Assembly (NCBI RefSeq): GCF_003287875.1 | Contig: NZ_QMKK01000024.1 | Span: 1 to 64,000, forward strand | Length of the DNA stretch: 64,000 nt | Reading direction: 5' to 3' | Origin: Martinezella tropici | GTDB taxonomy: Bacteria; Pseudomonadota; Alphaproteobacteria; Rhizobiales; Rhizobiaceae | Part shown: one piece after another, positions 29,041-36,612 of the stretch | Layout of the letters: the number at the start of each line of letters is the position of its first letter | How positions within the stretch are numbered: position 1 is the stretch's first letter | Translations under genes and position numbers: made by a program | Notes under the pieces: generated by a model | What the model was told of the DNA's origin: nothing | Database searches by the model: none | Seen by the model: the letters and a program-made list of their open reading frames with translations, nothing else

Positions 29041-29676
29041 TCAGGCTCCTATGGCTGCATCATAGGCATAGATGGTGGCCTTGGCGCGTTCGGCAACCTC
29101 TGCCGCGGTCATTCCAGGCTTGTAAAGGCTGGTGCCGAGACCGAAAGCCAGAATGCCTGCCTTGGTGTAATCGGCAAAATTCTTGTCCGAAACGCCGCCG
29201 ACCGCGGCGATGACGAGTTCCGGCGGCAGGACCGCGCGGATGGCGGTGATACCGGAGGCACCCAGCACGCCGGCAGGGAAGAATTTAAGGCCGGTGGCAC
29301 CGGCGCGGGCGGCGGAAAGTGCCTCCGTTGCGGTGAATACGCCGGGCATCGTTACCATGCCCTTGTCGCGGGCACGGCTGATGACCGCAGGCTCGACATT
29401 CGGCGTGACGAGCAGCTTGCCGCCGGCGCTGTCCAATCGGTCGACATCCTCGACCGTCAGCACCGTGCCCGCGCCGATAAGGCAACCGGCGGGCGCCATC
29501 TTGGCCGCGGTTTCGATGGACCGGAAAGGCTCCGGCGAATTCAGCGGAATTTCGATTGCCCCGAAACCGGTCTCGATCAACGCACCGACGATATCGGCCG
29601 TTTCTTCCGGCTTGATGCCGCGAAGAATGGCAATGAGCGGACGTTTCATGGGCGGGAAGGGGATGCGGGTGGTCAT
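29041..29676 (-). CDS. dgoA: 2-dehydro-3-deoxy-6-phosphogalactonate aldolase
   Basis: Class I aldolase that splits KDPGal into pyruvate and glyceraldehyde 3-phosphate. The 211-residue length fits the KDPG/KDPGal group. It has the N-terminal LIAILRGIKPEE, GAIEIPLNSPEPF, and the Schiff-base lysine motif GLKFFPAG. The start at 29676 shares one base with the dgoK stop (TGATG), a coupling arrangement that decides the start. KDPGal rather than KDPG is favoured by the dgoK neighbour. Confidence 0.92.
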   Translation of the reverse strand: MTTRIPFPPMKRPLIAILRGIKPEETADIVGALIETGFGAIEIPLNSPEPFRSIETAAKMAPAGCLIGAGTVLTVEDVDRLDSAGGKLLVTPNVEPAVISRARDKGMVTMPGVFTATEALSAARAGATGLKFFPAGVLGASGITAIRAVLPPELVIAAVGGVSDKNFADYTKAGILAFGLGTSLYKPGMTAAEVAERAKATIYAYDAAIGA

Positions 29677-30608
29677 CAGCTTTTGCTTTCTTTTTTGAAC
29701 CATATCGCTTCGGCTGCGGCGGAAAGGCCGCGACGGACGGCGGCGTCGGCGTCGATGGTCTTGTAGGTGAGAGATAGGGCGCGGAACGCATCCTCATAGA
29801 GAGCCTGCAGGCGGCCGGAAGCGACAAGCGTAATCGCCGCGTTCTGCGCGGCTGACGCAAGCGCACCGGCAATTTCCGCTCCGATCAGGGTTCCTGATAT
29901 CAGCGCCTGCGCACCGGTTGCGGTCAGTCCGTGCAAAAGCTGGCCCGAACGCGCGGTGAACAACAGGTTGGTCGCAAGGGCAGGTTTGTCGAACGCCGTC
30001 CTGAGGGCCGTCTCGAATGCCTTTGTATCGGCAGGCTGATCCGCCGCGCCGGCAACGGCATGCGACAGTATGCTATGCTTGGTAATGACGTCGAAGAGCT
30101 CGCCGGTCATGAAGGTGGAGAAGCCCGTCACCTGGCCATCAAGCACGCGCACCCATTTCGAATGCGTTCCCGGCATGCAGACGAGCTGTTCGCCCCTCAC
30201 ATCGGCGGCGATCGTGCCGAGCAGCTGCGTTTCCTCGCCGCGCATGACGTCGGGTGCCTGCCGGCTGCGCTGCGCAAGGCCCGGCAGGATGCGGATGTCG
30301 CGGGATTGCCCGGGCACGGAAACGGCGCCGGTGAGGATCGCGGCAAGCGATGCCGGCGTGTCGATATATCCGGCCTCCACCCAGCCTTGGCGCGCTCCGG
30401 CCATGCCGCAGACGAGGACGGGTATGGTGTCCGGTGCGGACACTGCGTCCAAGTGGACCTGCAGGACCTTGGCAAAGCCCGCCTGGGCCGCCGTGGTCAT
30501 GCCTTCGCCGCTCCGGCGCTCTGCCAGAATGCTTCCGTCGTCGCCGATCAGCCACAGACGGAAACTGCTGGTACCCCAGTCCACCGCGACATATGCGGGC
30601 TTGGTCAT
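29676..30608 (-). CDS. dgoK: 2-dehydro-3-deoxygalactonokinase
   Basis: Phosphorylates 2-keto-3-deoxygalactonate with ATP in the De Ley-Doudoroff galactose pathway. It has 310 residues from the ATG at 30608 (MTKPAYVAVDWGTSSFRLWL), whose N-terminal nucleotide-binding motif is that of the DgoK family. CMPGTHSKWV, typical of the family, is present. The start is 23 nt after the SDR stop, and the stop overlaps the aldolase start. Confidence 0.93.
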   Translation of the reverse strand: MTKPAYVAVDWGTSSFRLWLIGDDGSILAERRSGEGMTTAAQAGFAKVLQVHLDAVSAPDTIPVLVCGMAGARQGWVEAGYIDTPASLAAILTGAVSVPGQSRDIRILPGLAQRSRQAPDVMRGEETQLLGTIAADVRGEQLVCMPGTHSKWVRVLDGQVTGFSTFMTGELFDVITKHSILSHAVAGAADQPADTKAFETALRTAFDKPALATNLLFTARSGQLLHGLTATGAQALISGTLIGAEIAGALASAAQNAAITLVASGRLQALYEDAFRALSLTYKTIDADAAVRRGLSAAAEAIWFKKESKS

Positions 30609-30631
30609 GAGAAATGCTCCAAAGTCTTTCG

Positions 30632-31402
30632 TTAGTAGATGCCGCCATCGACGGTGATGGCTTGTCCGGTCATGCCGCCCGAGCAGTCGGACGCCAGGAA
30701 AAGCACCGGTCCCACCAGATCGTCGGCGCTCAGCACGCGCTTGAGGCATTGCCGATCGATCGTCTCCGCCATTCCCTCTTCCGTCAGCCAGAGGTCGAGC
30801 TGCCGCTTGGTCACGACCATTCCGGGCAGGACGGCATTGACCCGAACGTTCTCAGGGCCGAAGCGCCCGGCAAAGCTCTTGGTCAGCCCGAGGATGCCGG
30901 ACTTCGCTGCGGCGTAGGAAGACAGCTGCGGCGGACTGGTCTTGAAGACGATCGAGGAAAAATTGATGATTGCGCCGCCGCCGGCGGCCCGCATGCCGGG
31001 GACCGCCGCCTGCGAGACGAAGAAGACCTGTTTAAGGTTGATCGCCTGGTTGTTGTCCCAATATTCCTCGGTCGTTGTGTCGATATCGTGCCGATCGTCC
31101 CAGGCTGCGTTGTTGACGAGGACGCGGATTGGGCCGAGATCGGATTCGACCGCCGCGACCGTGCTTTTGATAGCGCCGACATCGCGCAGGTCGGCATGAT
31201 AGAAGATGACAGGATGGGCGGATTCCGTCGAAAGCTTGGCAGCCAGCGCCCTGCTCGGTTCCTCCGCAACGTCGATGAAGGCAACCTTCGCACTTTGCTT
31301 GGCGAAACCCTCTACAAGTGCCGCACCGATGCCGGAGCCGCCGCCGGTGACGAGTACGGTTCGATCCTTCAGATCGGGAAATTGCGCGTGCGTTTCAACC
31401 AA
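30632..31402 (-). CDS. Short-chain dehydrogenase, probable D-galactose 1-dehydrogenase
   Basis: An NAD(P)-dependent SDR of 256 residues: cofactor motif VTGGGSGIGAAL, VNNAAW, catalytic Ser in NFSSIV and the YxxxK pair in SYAAAKSG. The start is taken as TTG at 31402, because GGAGGAGA lies 2 nt upstream and the in-frame ATG at 31429 would place that ribosome binding site inside the gene. It is the first gene of the operon with dgoK, dgoA and a lactonase, so oxidation of D-galactose (or a related aldose) to its lactone fits. Substrate assignment is contextual. Confidence 0.85.
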   Translation of the reverse strand: MVETHAQFPDLKDRTVLVTGGGSGIGAALVEGFAKQSAKVAFIDVAEEPSRALAAKLSTESAHPVIFYHADLRDVGAIKSTVAAVESDLGPIRVLVNNAAWDDRHDIDTTTEEYWDNNQAINLKQVFFVSQAAVPGMRAAGGGAIINFSSIVFKTSPPQLSSYAAAKSGILGLTKSFAGRFGPENVRVNAVLPGMVVTKRQLDLWLTEEGMAETIDRQCLKRVLSADDLVGPVLFLASDCSGGMTGQAITVDGGIY

Positions 31403-31429
31403 GATCTCTCCTCCGAGATGGATTATCAT

Positions 31430-31446
31430 GTTCCATATAGTGGAAC
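31430..31446. promoter_or_regulatory. Palindromic operator in the SDR/iclR divergent promoter
   Basis: GTTCCA-TATAG-TGGAAC is a perfect 6-bp-arm palindrome. The TTCCA/TGGAA halves resemble IclR-family sites. A second, degenerate copy (TTTGA-CTATA-TGGAA, 31451-31465) has its centre 20 bp away, about two helical turns, suggesting cooperative binding by the adjacent regulator. Confidence 0.7.
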
Positions 31447-31529
31447 AAAATTTGACTATATGGAATTATCGGATTACCCTTCCATCGTGTCAAGGATAAC
31501 GCTGCAGTGCCAGCGATAAATGGAAGGGC

Positions 31530-32339
31530 ATGGATCTGAATACAGAAGGCGTGAAAGCGAATGGCCGCCGCGACCGGGAAACCGGAACGCTTGGGAAACT
31601 CGTCGCGCTGCTCGATCTCGTTGCGCTTGCCGATGGCCCCATGCGCTTTACCGATATTCTTTCGCTGTCAGATCAGCCGCGCGGCACGCTGCATCGCCAA
31701 TTGTCGCATCTCGTCGAGGAGGGGCTTCTGGAGGTCGATCGCGGCGGTCGATATCTCATCGGTCTCAGACTTTTGACGCTTGCCTCGCGCAGCTGGGCGC
31801 GCAACGAATTTCGCTCTGTTGCCGAGCCGCATTTGCAACGCCTGCACGACGTCACCTGCGAAACTGTGCATCTCGGCGTTCTGCATGGGGCGGAGGTCAT
31901 CTATCTCGACAAGGTGGAGGGACGGCAGTCCATTCGCATGTATTCGCAGATCGGCAATGCCTCGCCGGCCTATTGTACCGGCGTCGGCAAGGCGGCGCTT
32001 TCCGCGCTCGACGATGCCGATCTTGCAATCCGGATCGCCGGTATCGGATTTCATCCCTATACGGAGCAGACGCTTCGCAATGCCGGAGAGCTGCTCTCGG
32101 ATATTTCCGAGGTCAGGCGGCGCGGCTATGCGTTCGATCTCGAGGAACACGAAAGGGGCATATGCTGCGTTGCCGCGCCGATCCGCTCGGATGATGGTCA
32201 TATGCTGGCCGGTATCTCGGTCACCGGACCGGCCTATCGCGTCACGCCGCAGAGCTTGCAGGCATGGGCGCCCCTCGTTGTGGCGGCAGCTGATTCGATC
32301 ATGATGGATATGCGCAATCGCATGGGCCCGAAACGCTAG
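31530..32339 (+). CDS. IclR-family transcriptional regulator of the galactose-type operon
   Basis: A 269-residue DNA-binding regulator. The N-terminal winged helix (about 20-80; FTDILSLSDQPRGTLHRQLSHL) is followed by the IclR effector domain (about 95-260; VIYLDKVEGRQSIRMYSQIG; YCTGVGKAALS; GICCVAAPIRSDDG). It is divergent from the SDR-dgoK-dgoA-lactonase operon with the palindrome at 31430 between them. It most likely represses that operon until a pathway sugar acid binds. GGAAGGGC is close to the ATG. Confidence 0.92.
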   Translation: MDLNTEGVKANGRRDRETGTLGKLVALLDLVALADGPMRFTDILSLSDQPRGTLHRQLSHLVEEGLLEVDRGGRYLIGLRLLTLASRSWARNEFRSVAEPHLQRLHDVTCETVHLGVLHGAEVIYLDKVEGRQSIRMYSQIGNASPAYCTGVGKAALSALDDADLAIRIAGIGFHPYTEQTLRNAGELLSDISEVRRRGYAFDLEEHERGICCVAAPIRSDDGHMLAGISVTGPAYRVTPQSLQAWAPLVVAAADSIMMDMRNRMGPKR

Positions 32340-32660
32340 TTCCGCAAATTCTCGGCCCGGCCGTTACGGTCTTATCAATTTTAATGCTGGCAATGCCGGA
32401 CTTTAGCCAAATTGCCCGTTAATCTTGAATTTTACTGTTGAGATATGCGTAAGAGCTGCCATTATCCGTGAATGATTGCTGGAGTCATCGAGGATTTGGC
32501 CAGATTATGACCGGACGACATAGTAAAGATCGTTGAAGCTGCCACGAATTTCGAAAACTTATATTTCGGCGGGTGCCAGATATCGGCGCCGGTGCGTTAA
32601 TCGCTGGGGGGCAAGATACGGAAATTCCGTATTTTTTTCCTCTTTTACTAAAGAAGACTG
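32340..32660. other. AT-richer intergenic region before the LuxR-type gene
   Basis: 321 nt with lower GC than the neighbours. No gene is supported. The only clear structure is the palindrome listed separately at 32616-32638. Confidence 0.5.
32616..32638 (+). promoter_or_regulatory. Palindrome ATACGGAA-A-TTCCGTAT followed by T6
   Basis: Perfect 8-bp arms around one base, then TTTTTT, 22 nt before the LuxR-type start codon. It can be read as a short terminator hairpin (7-bp stem, 3-nt loop, T-tract) or as a dyad operator for the adjacent regulator. The sequence does not decide which. Confidence 0.55.
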
Positions 32661-33401
32661 ATGATGGCGGCATTGGTACAGGCGGGAACACCCCCTCGTG
32701 GCGAGGATTATATCGAGGAAATCGGCAGGCTGAAGACTCAGTTTGATGTGTTCCGTTTCATGAAGGGGCTGACCGAGGCCTATCGCTGCCGTGCTTTCAT
32801 GGTACTCAATTTACCGCCGATTACCTCTTTCGAACTTCAGAGCAATTCGGTGATCAACAATTGGCCGGCTGAACTACTGTCGATTTACGATCAGGAAGGG
32901 CTGCTGCCGACCAGCCCCGCATTGATGCGCTTGCGCAACTCCACACTTCCCTTTGTCTATGAGGTGGTGGCGAGCCCCGATCGCGATGCCGGCAAATCGC
33001 AGCTCGTCGTCACCTTGTTCGAGCGTTTTCGCATGACGCGTTTCCTTTACCTGCCGACCCACGATGCCTCCGGTCTTCGGGGTGCAGTCTCCCTGGCGGG
33101 TGATCGCGATCTCTTTTCATCCGAGGAGATCAAGGATCTTTCCTACATTGCCATCCATGTCTTCGATCGGCTCGCTGAGATCCGCAATCTCGACGTTCGC
33201 GTCGTTGACGCCCTTACCGATCGTGAGATCGACTGCCTGATTTGGACGGCGGCGGGAAAGACGAGTGCGGAAATAGCCGAAATCCTGTCTCTATCCGAAC
33301 ATACGGTCAATCATTACCTCAACCGGGCTACCAAGAAGCTCGACACTGTCAACCGCACGCAGGCCGTTGCCAAGGCCCTACGTGTCGGTCTGATCAAGTA
33401 A
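32661..33401 (+). CDS. LuxR-family transcriptional regulator
   Basis: A 246-residue regulator. The C-terminal LuxR helix-turn-helix (about 180-242; LTDREIDCLIWTAAGKTSAEIA, then LSEHTVNHYLNRATKKL) is clear. The N-terminal 170 residues resemble the autoinducer-binding fold of LuxR solos but I cannot identify all acyl-homoserine-lactone contact residues, so the ligand is open. There is no luxI-type synthase in the window. Similar LuxR solos are common in rhizobia. Confidence 0.85.
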   Translation: MMAALVQAGTPPRGEDYIEEIGRLKTQFDVFRFMKGLTEAYRCRAFMVLNLPPITSFELQSNSVINNWPAELLSIYDQEGLLPTSPALMRLRNSTLPFVYEVVASPDRDAGKSQLVVTLFERFRMTRFLYLPTHDASGLRGAVSLAGDRDLFSSEEIKDLSYIAIHVFDRLAEIRNLDVRVVDALTDREIDCLIWTAAGKTSAEIAEILSLSEHTVNHYLNRATKKLDTVNRTQAVAKALRVGLIK

Positions 33402-34054
33402 TCCTTGTGCGTTCGCGGAGATGCCGCCGTCAGTTTTAAGTGCGGGCAGGACGCGGCCTATTGACCGCAATTCGGGCAGTTCCTGAATGAATTTTGTGCG
33501 TTGCGAATAAAATATGACGAGGAACATCGGCGCATCGGTCATGTCAAGTCCATCAGTTCCTCGCCAAGCCACTGAAATAGTGCGATTTTTTTAACTCCGC
33601 GAAAACTGGCATGCTTCCTGCTTGTTAAATGGCAGAGGTCCAGAGGGGACTTTGATAACAGCGCCGATGAAACGGGCGCGGATCAAACGACCGTCGCCGA
33701 TGCTGTTGCCATAGCTTCCCAGGCAAAGGGTGTCGGCGGCGGTTGTTGCCTATTTGGCACGCTCACAAAGATCGAAGCCGCCGATGAGGCGATTTTTCCC
33801 ACCTTGCCCTATTCCTTCCAAGCGATTGCTCTATGCCGACCGGCGAACGTCTGTCCGTGTTGGGAGACCGTTGCGGCTGGTGGGGTCATAGATGGACCCG
33901 GCGGACCTGCCGGCCGCAACGAAGGCGCTTTTTATCGGCAGCGCCTTGAATTTCGTTTGGCGAAGTCCCGCCGCTCTACTATCTAAACCAGAAAGATTTC
34001 AGGAAGTGCGGGCAGATGCTGCGCTCCGGATGAAGATCGTGCAGTGAGGATGGA
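33402..34054. other. 653-nt region with no supported gene
   Basis: This long gap before mrp contains a sigma-54-like promoter (33607-33622). It also holds an inverted repeat CGAGGAAC/GTTCCTCG (33518-33525 and 33556-33563), a GGCGCT/AGCGCC hairpin near 33925-33950, and a frame open from 33576 to a stop at 33986 whose only usual start is TTG at 33804. The last part of that frame encodes a Cys-rich stretch (ALCRPANVCPCW). I recognise neither a protein nor an RNA family; it may be a long leader, an RNA gene or a decayed gene. Confidence 0.5.
33607..33622 (+). promoter_or_regulatory. Sigma-54 (RpoN)-like promoter
   Basis: TGGCATGCTTCCTGCT has the invariant GG-N10-GC spacing and matches the consensus TGGCACG-N4-TTGCW except for two transitions. 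AT-rich sequence lies just upstream. What it transcribes is unclear; mrp begins 433 nt downstream. Confidence 0.6.
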
Positions 34055-35203
34055 ATGGCAGATATCACCAAGGAACAGGTGCTGGAAACGTTGAAGACGG
34101 TTCGCGGCCCGGACCTGGAGCACAATATCGTCGAACTCGGTATGGTGTCGGATGTCTTCATTTCCGACGGCAAGGTCTATTTCTCCATTACTGTTCCTGC
34201 CGAGCGCGCCAAGGATCTCGAGCCGATGCGGCTCGCGGCCGAGCGCGTCATCAAGGAAATGCCCGGAGTGAAGGGCGCCCTGGTCGCTTTGACCGCCGAC
34301 AAGAAGGCCGGTGCACCCGTCGCCCGGCCGGCACCGGCGCAAGCTGCCCCGCATGGCCACTCCCATCCGCATGGTCAGCAACAACCGCCTCGAGCCGCCA
34401 AGATCGGCGTGCCCGGAGTGAAGGCCATCATCGCGGTTGCTTCGGGCAAGGGCGGCGTCGGCAAATCGACGACGGCGGTCAATCTCGCCTTGGGCCTGCT
34501 GGCCAACGGCCTGCGCGTCGGCATTCTGGATGCCGATATCTATGGCCCTTCGATGCCGCGCCTCCTGAAGATTTCTGGGCGCCCCACCCAGATCGACGGC
34601 CGCATCATCAATCCCATGGAGAATTATGGCCTCAAGGTCATGTCGATGGGGTTCCTCGTGGAGGAAGAAACCGCCATGATCTGGCGCGGGCCGATGGTGC
34701 AATCCGCGCTCCTGCAGATGCTGCGCGAAGTCGCCTGGGGCGAACTCGACGTCCTGGTGGTGGACATGCCGCCCGGCACGGGTGACGTGCAGCTGACCAT
34801 GGCGCAGCAAGTGCCGCTTGCCGGCGCCGTCATCGTTTCGACGCCACAGGATCTCGCCTTGATCGATGCACGCAAGGGCCTGAACATGTTCCGCAAGGTC
34901 GAGGTTCCGGTCCTCGGCATCGTCGAGAACATGAGCTATTTCATCGCGCCGGACACCGGCGCCCGCTATGATATTTTCGGCCATGGCGGCGCGCGCAAGG
35001 AGGCCGAGCGCATCGGCGTGCCTTTCCTCGGCGAAGTACCGCTGACCATGGGCATTCGTGAAACCTCCGATGCCGGCACGCCGCTCGTCGCCGCCGAACC
35101 GAATGGGATCGTCGCGAATATTTATCGCGAGATTGCCGCCAAGGTTTGGAGGCAAGTGGAAGGCACACCACAGCGCGCTGCGCCATCGATCGTATTCGAA
35201 TAA
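34055..35203 (+). CDS. mrp: Mrp/ApbC-family P-loop ATPase (Fe-S cluster carrier type), CxxC missing
   Basis: A 382-residue cytosolic ATPase of the Mrp/NBP35 family, thought to carry and transfer Fe-S clusters. An N-terminal MIP18-like domain (1-90) precedes a His/Gln/Pro-rich linker (about 100-118). The P-loop domain follows, with deviant Walker A GKGGVGKST at 131-139 and DMPPGTGDVQL. Where relatives have CxxC after NMSYF, this protein has Ala298-Pro-Asp-Thr301, so the usual cluster ligands are absent. GAGGATGGA precedes the ATG at 34055. Confidence 0.92.
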   Translation: MADITKEQVLETLKTVRGPDLEHNIVELGMVSDVFISDGKVYFSITVPAERAKDLEPMRLAAERVIKEMPGVKGALVALTADKKAGAPVARPAPAQAAPHGHSHPHGQQQPPRAAKIGVPGVKAIIAVASGKGGVGKSTTAVNLALGLLANGLRVGILDADIYGPSMPRLLKISGRPTQIDGRIINPMENYGLKVMSMGFLVEEETAMIWRGPMVQSALLQMLREVAWGELDVLVVDMPPGTGDVQLTMAQQVPLAGAVIVSTPQDLALIDARKGLNMFRKVEVPVLGIVENMSYFIAPDTGARYDIFGHGGARKEAERIGVPFLGEVPLTMGIRETSDAGTPLVAAEPNGIVANIYREIAAKVWRQVEGTPQRAAPSIVFE

Positions 35204-35617
35204 TTTACAGAGACCTGTCTGCTTTCTGTATAGCGACGCATTGTCTTGTCGGCATCCTGTGCTATGACTTCGCAAGATCATCGAAACTGCGGTGAAATCG
35301 CGCAATGAAGAGGTTGTGACTTGATTCTTTGCGAGCTTTGCTGCATATGCGCCGCCGGCGTGGAACTGGTCGAGCATTTCCGATGACCGCCCTCCGCCGC
35401 ATGGTGGTTTCATTTCGTCCGAGCAGGCGCCTCCGCCAGGACGGACGAAGGATTGGTACAGCAGCGCAATGGAACATGGACACGGATTCCCGGCCGGACC
35501 GGCGGGATACGACCGGGGTTTTATGAGCTTTTTTCATTGGCCATTGGTGGGATCGCGGCGAGTGCGCGCAAAGTGCCTCGACTTGAGTGCCGTTCCCGCT
35601 GCCGCGGGAGCAAGCAG
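35204..35617. other. 414-nt region before corA; no gene, possible structured leader
   Basis: GC-rich with several inverted repeats and no supported gene. Short frames continue into corA but lack CorA similarity. The hairpin at 35594-35609 covers the corA ribosome binding site. A long structured leader is plausible, but no known riboswitch class is recognisable. Confidence 0.45.
35594..35609 (+). promoter_or_regulatory. Hairpin covering the corA ribosome binding site
   Basis: TCCCGC-TGCC-GCGGGA forms a perfect 6-bp stem with a 4-nt loop. Its 3' arm includes most of the GGGAG (35606-35610) that precedes the TTG start at 35618, so folding would hide the site from ribosomes. Confidence 0.5.
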
Positions 35618-36595
35618 TTGATAACTGCCTATTGCTCAGATTCCAAACCGCTTCAGCTCCCCGATCTCTCGGCCGCCGACCGATTGCCTGACAATGCCAC
35701 CTGGATCGACATGGTCGATCCCACGCGCGAGGAAGAGGCCAATATCGAGCGCCTGCTTGGGTTCGAAGTGCCGACGCGCGAGGACATGAAGGATATAGAG
35801 CCTTCCAGCCGGCTTTACGTCGAGAACGGCTCGGTCTTTCTGACCGCTTCCCTGTTGTGGAAGGCCGATACCAATCTGCCGATGCTGACCGATGTCGCCT
35901 TCATTCTGACGGGACATCGGCTTGTCACCATCCGCTATGCGCAGCCCAAATCCTTCGCGTTGTTCATCGCGGCGCTGCAGCGCATTCCGCAGGAGCGGCG
36001 CACCGGTGTCGCGCTCCTAGCCAAACTTCTCGAAACCATCGTCGACCGTACAGCCGAGGTGCTTGAACAGACCGTCTCCGGTATCGATATATTGTCGGTG
36101 CACGTGTTCGGCGATCGCGTAAAGAAGATCCGCCGCCCGGCGAACTATCTGGAAGAAAAGCTCAAGGACATCGCAGGCTATCACCGTACGCTCAGTAAGG
36201 TACGCGACAGTCTGAGTTCGCTGTCCCGGCTGCTGACCTTCCTTCATACCATCCCCACCATGCAGCAGGACCGCGAGGCCAGGGAACTGTGTCGCAACGT
36301 CTCGCGGGATGTCCAGTCACTGTCGGAGCATGCATCCTTCGTCGCGGGAAACATCACCTTCCTGCTGGATGCGTCGCTCGGGCTGATCAATATCGAGCAG
36401 AATGCCATCATCAAGATCTTTTCGATCGCTTCCGTGGTGTTCCTGCCGCCGACGCTTGTGGCGTCCGTTTACGGCATGAATTTCGAGCATATGCCCGAGC
36501 TGCATTTCGCCTACGGCTACCCGGCATCGTTGTTGTTGATGGTGGTTTCCGCCATCGTTCCGTTTTTCTTTTTTCGCTGGAAAGGCTGGCTCTGA
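35618..36595 (+). CDS. corA: CorA-family magnesium transporter
   Basis: Inner-membrane pentameric Mg2+ (Co2+/Ni2+) channel of 325 residues. It has a large cytosolic N-domain (1-265), then two transmembrane segments with the signature YGMNFEHMPE (GMN at 286-288) in the loop between them. TTG at 35618 is the preferred start because GGGAG lies 7 nt upstream and the resulting ITAYCSDSKPLQ fits the family; the open frame extends 55 codons upstream without similarity. kup follows 17 nt downstream, a cation-transport pair. Confidence 0.9.
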   Translation: MITAYCSDSKPLQLPDLSAADRLPDNATWIDMVDPTREEEANIERLLGFEVPTREDMKDIEPSSRLYVENGSVFLTASLLWKADTNLPMLTDVAFILTGHRLVTIRYAQPKSFALFIAALQRIPQERRTGVALLAKLLETIVDRTAEVLEQTVSGIDILSVHVFGDRVKKIRRPANYLEEKLKDIAGYHRTLSKVRDSLSSLSRLLTFLHTIPTMQQDREARELCRNVSRDVQSLSEHASFVAGNITFLLDASLGLINIEQNAIIKIFSIASVVFLPPTLVASVYGMNFEHMPELHFAYGYPASLLLMVVSAIVPFFFFRWKGWL

Positions 36596-36612
36596 GAGTC
36601 TAGTGATCCTGA

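Noticed and set aside
33804..33986. 60-codon TTG-started frame in the mrp upstream gap
   Set aside because: Not listed as a gene because the start is weak, no ribosome binding site is evident and the frame is open far upstream; kept only as part of the sigma-54 finding.
33402..34054. Gap examined for tmRNA, RNase P RNA, 6S RNA and SRP RNA
   Set aside because: None of the signature sequences of these RNAs (for example GAGGAAAGTCCGGGCT of RNase P or the SRP tetraloop region) is present.
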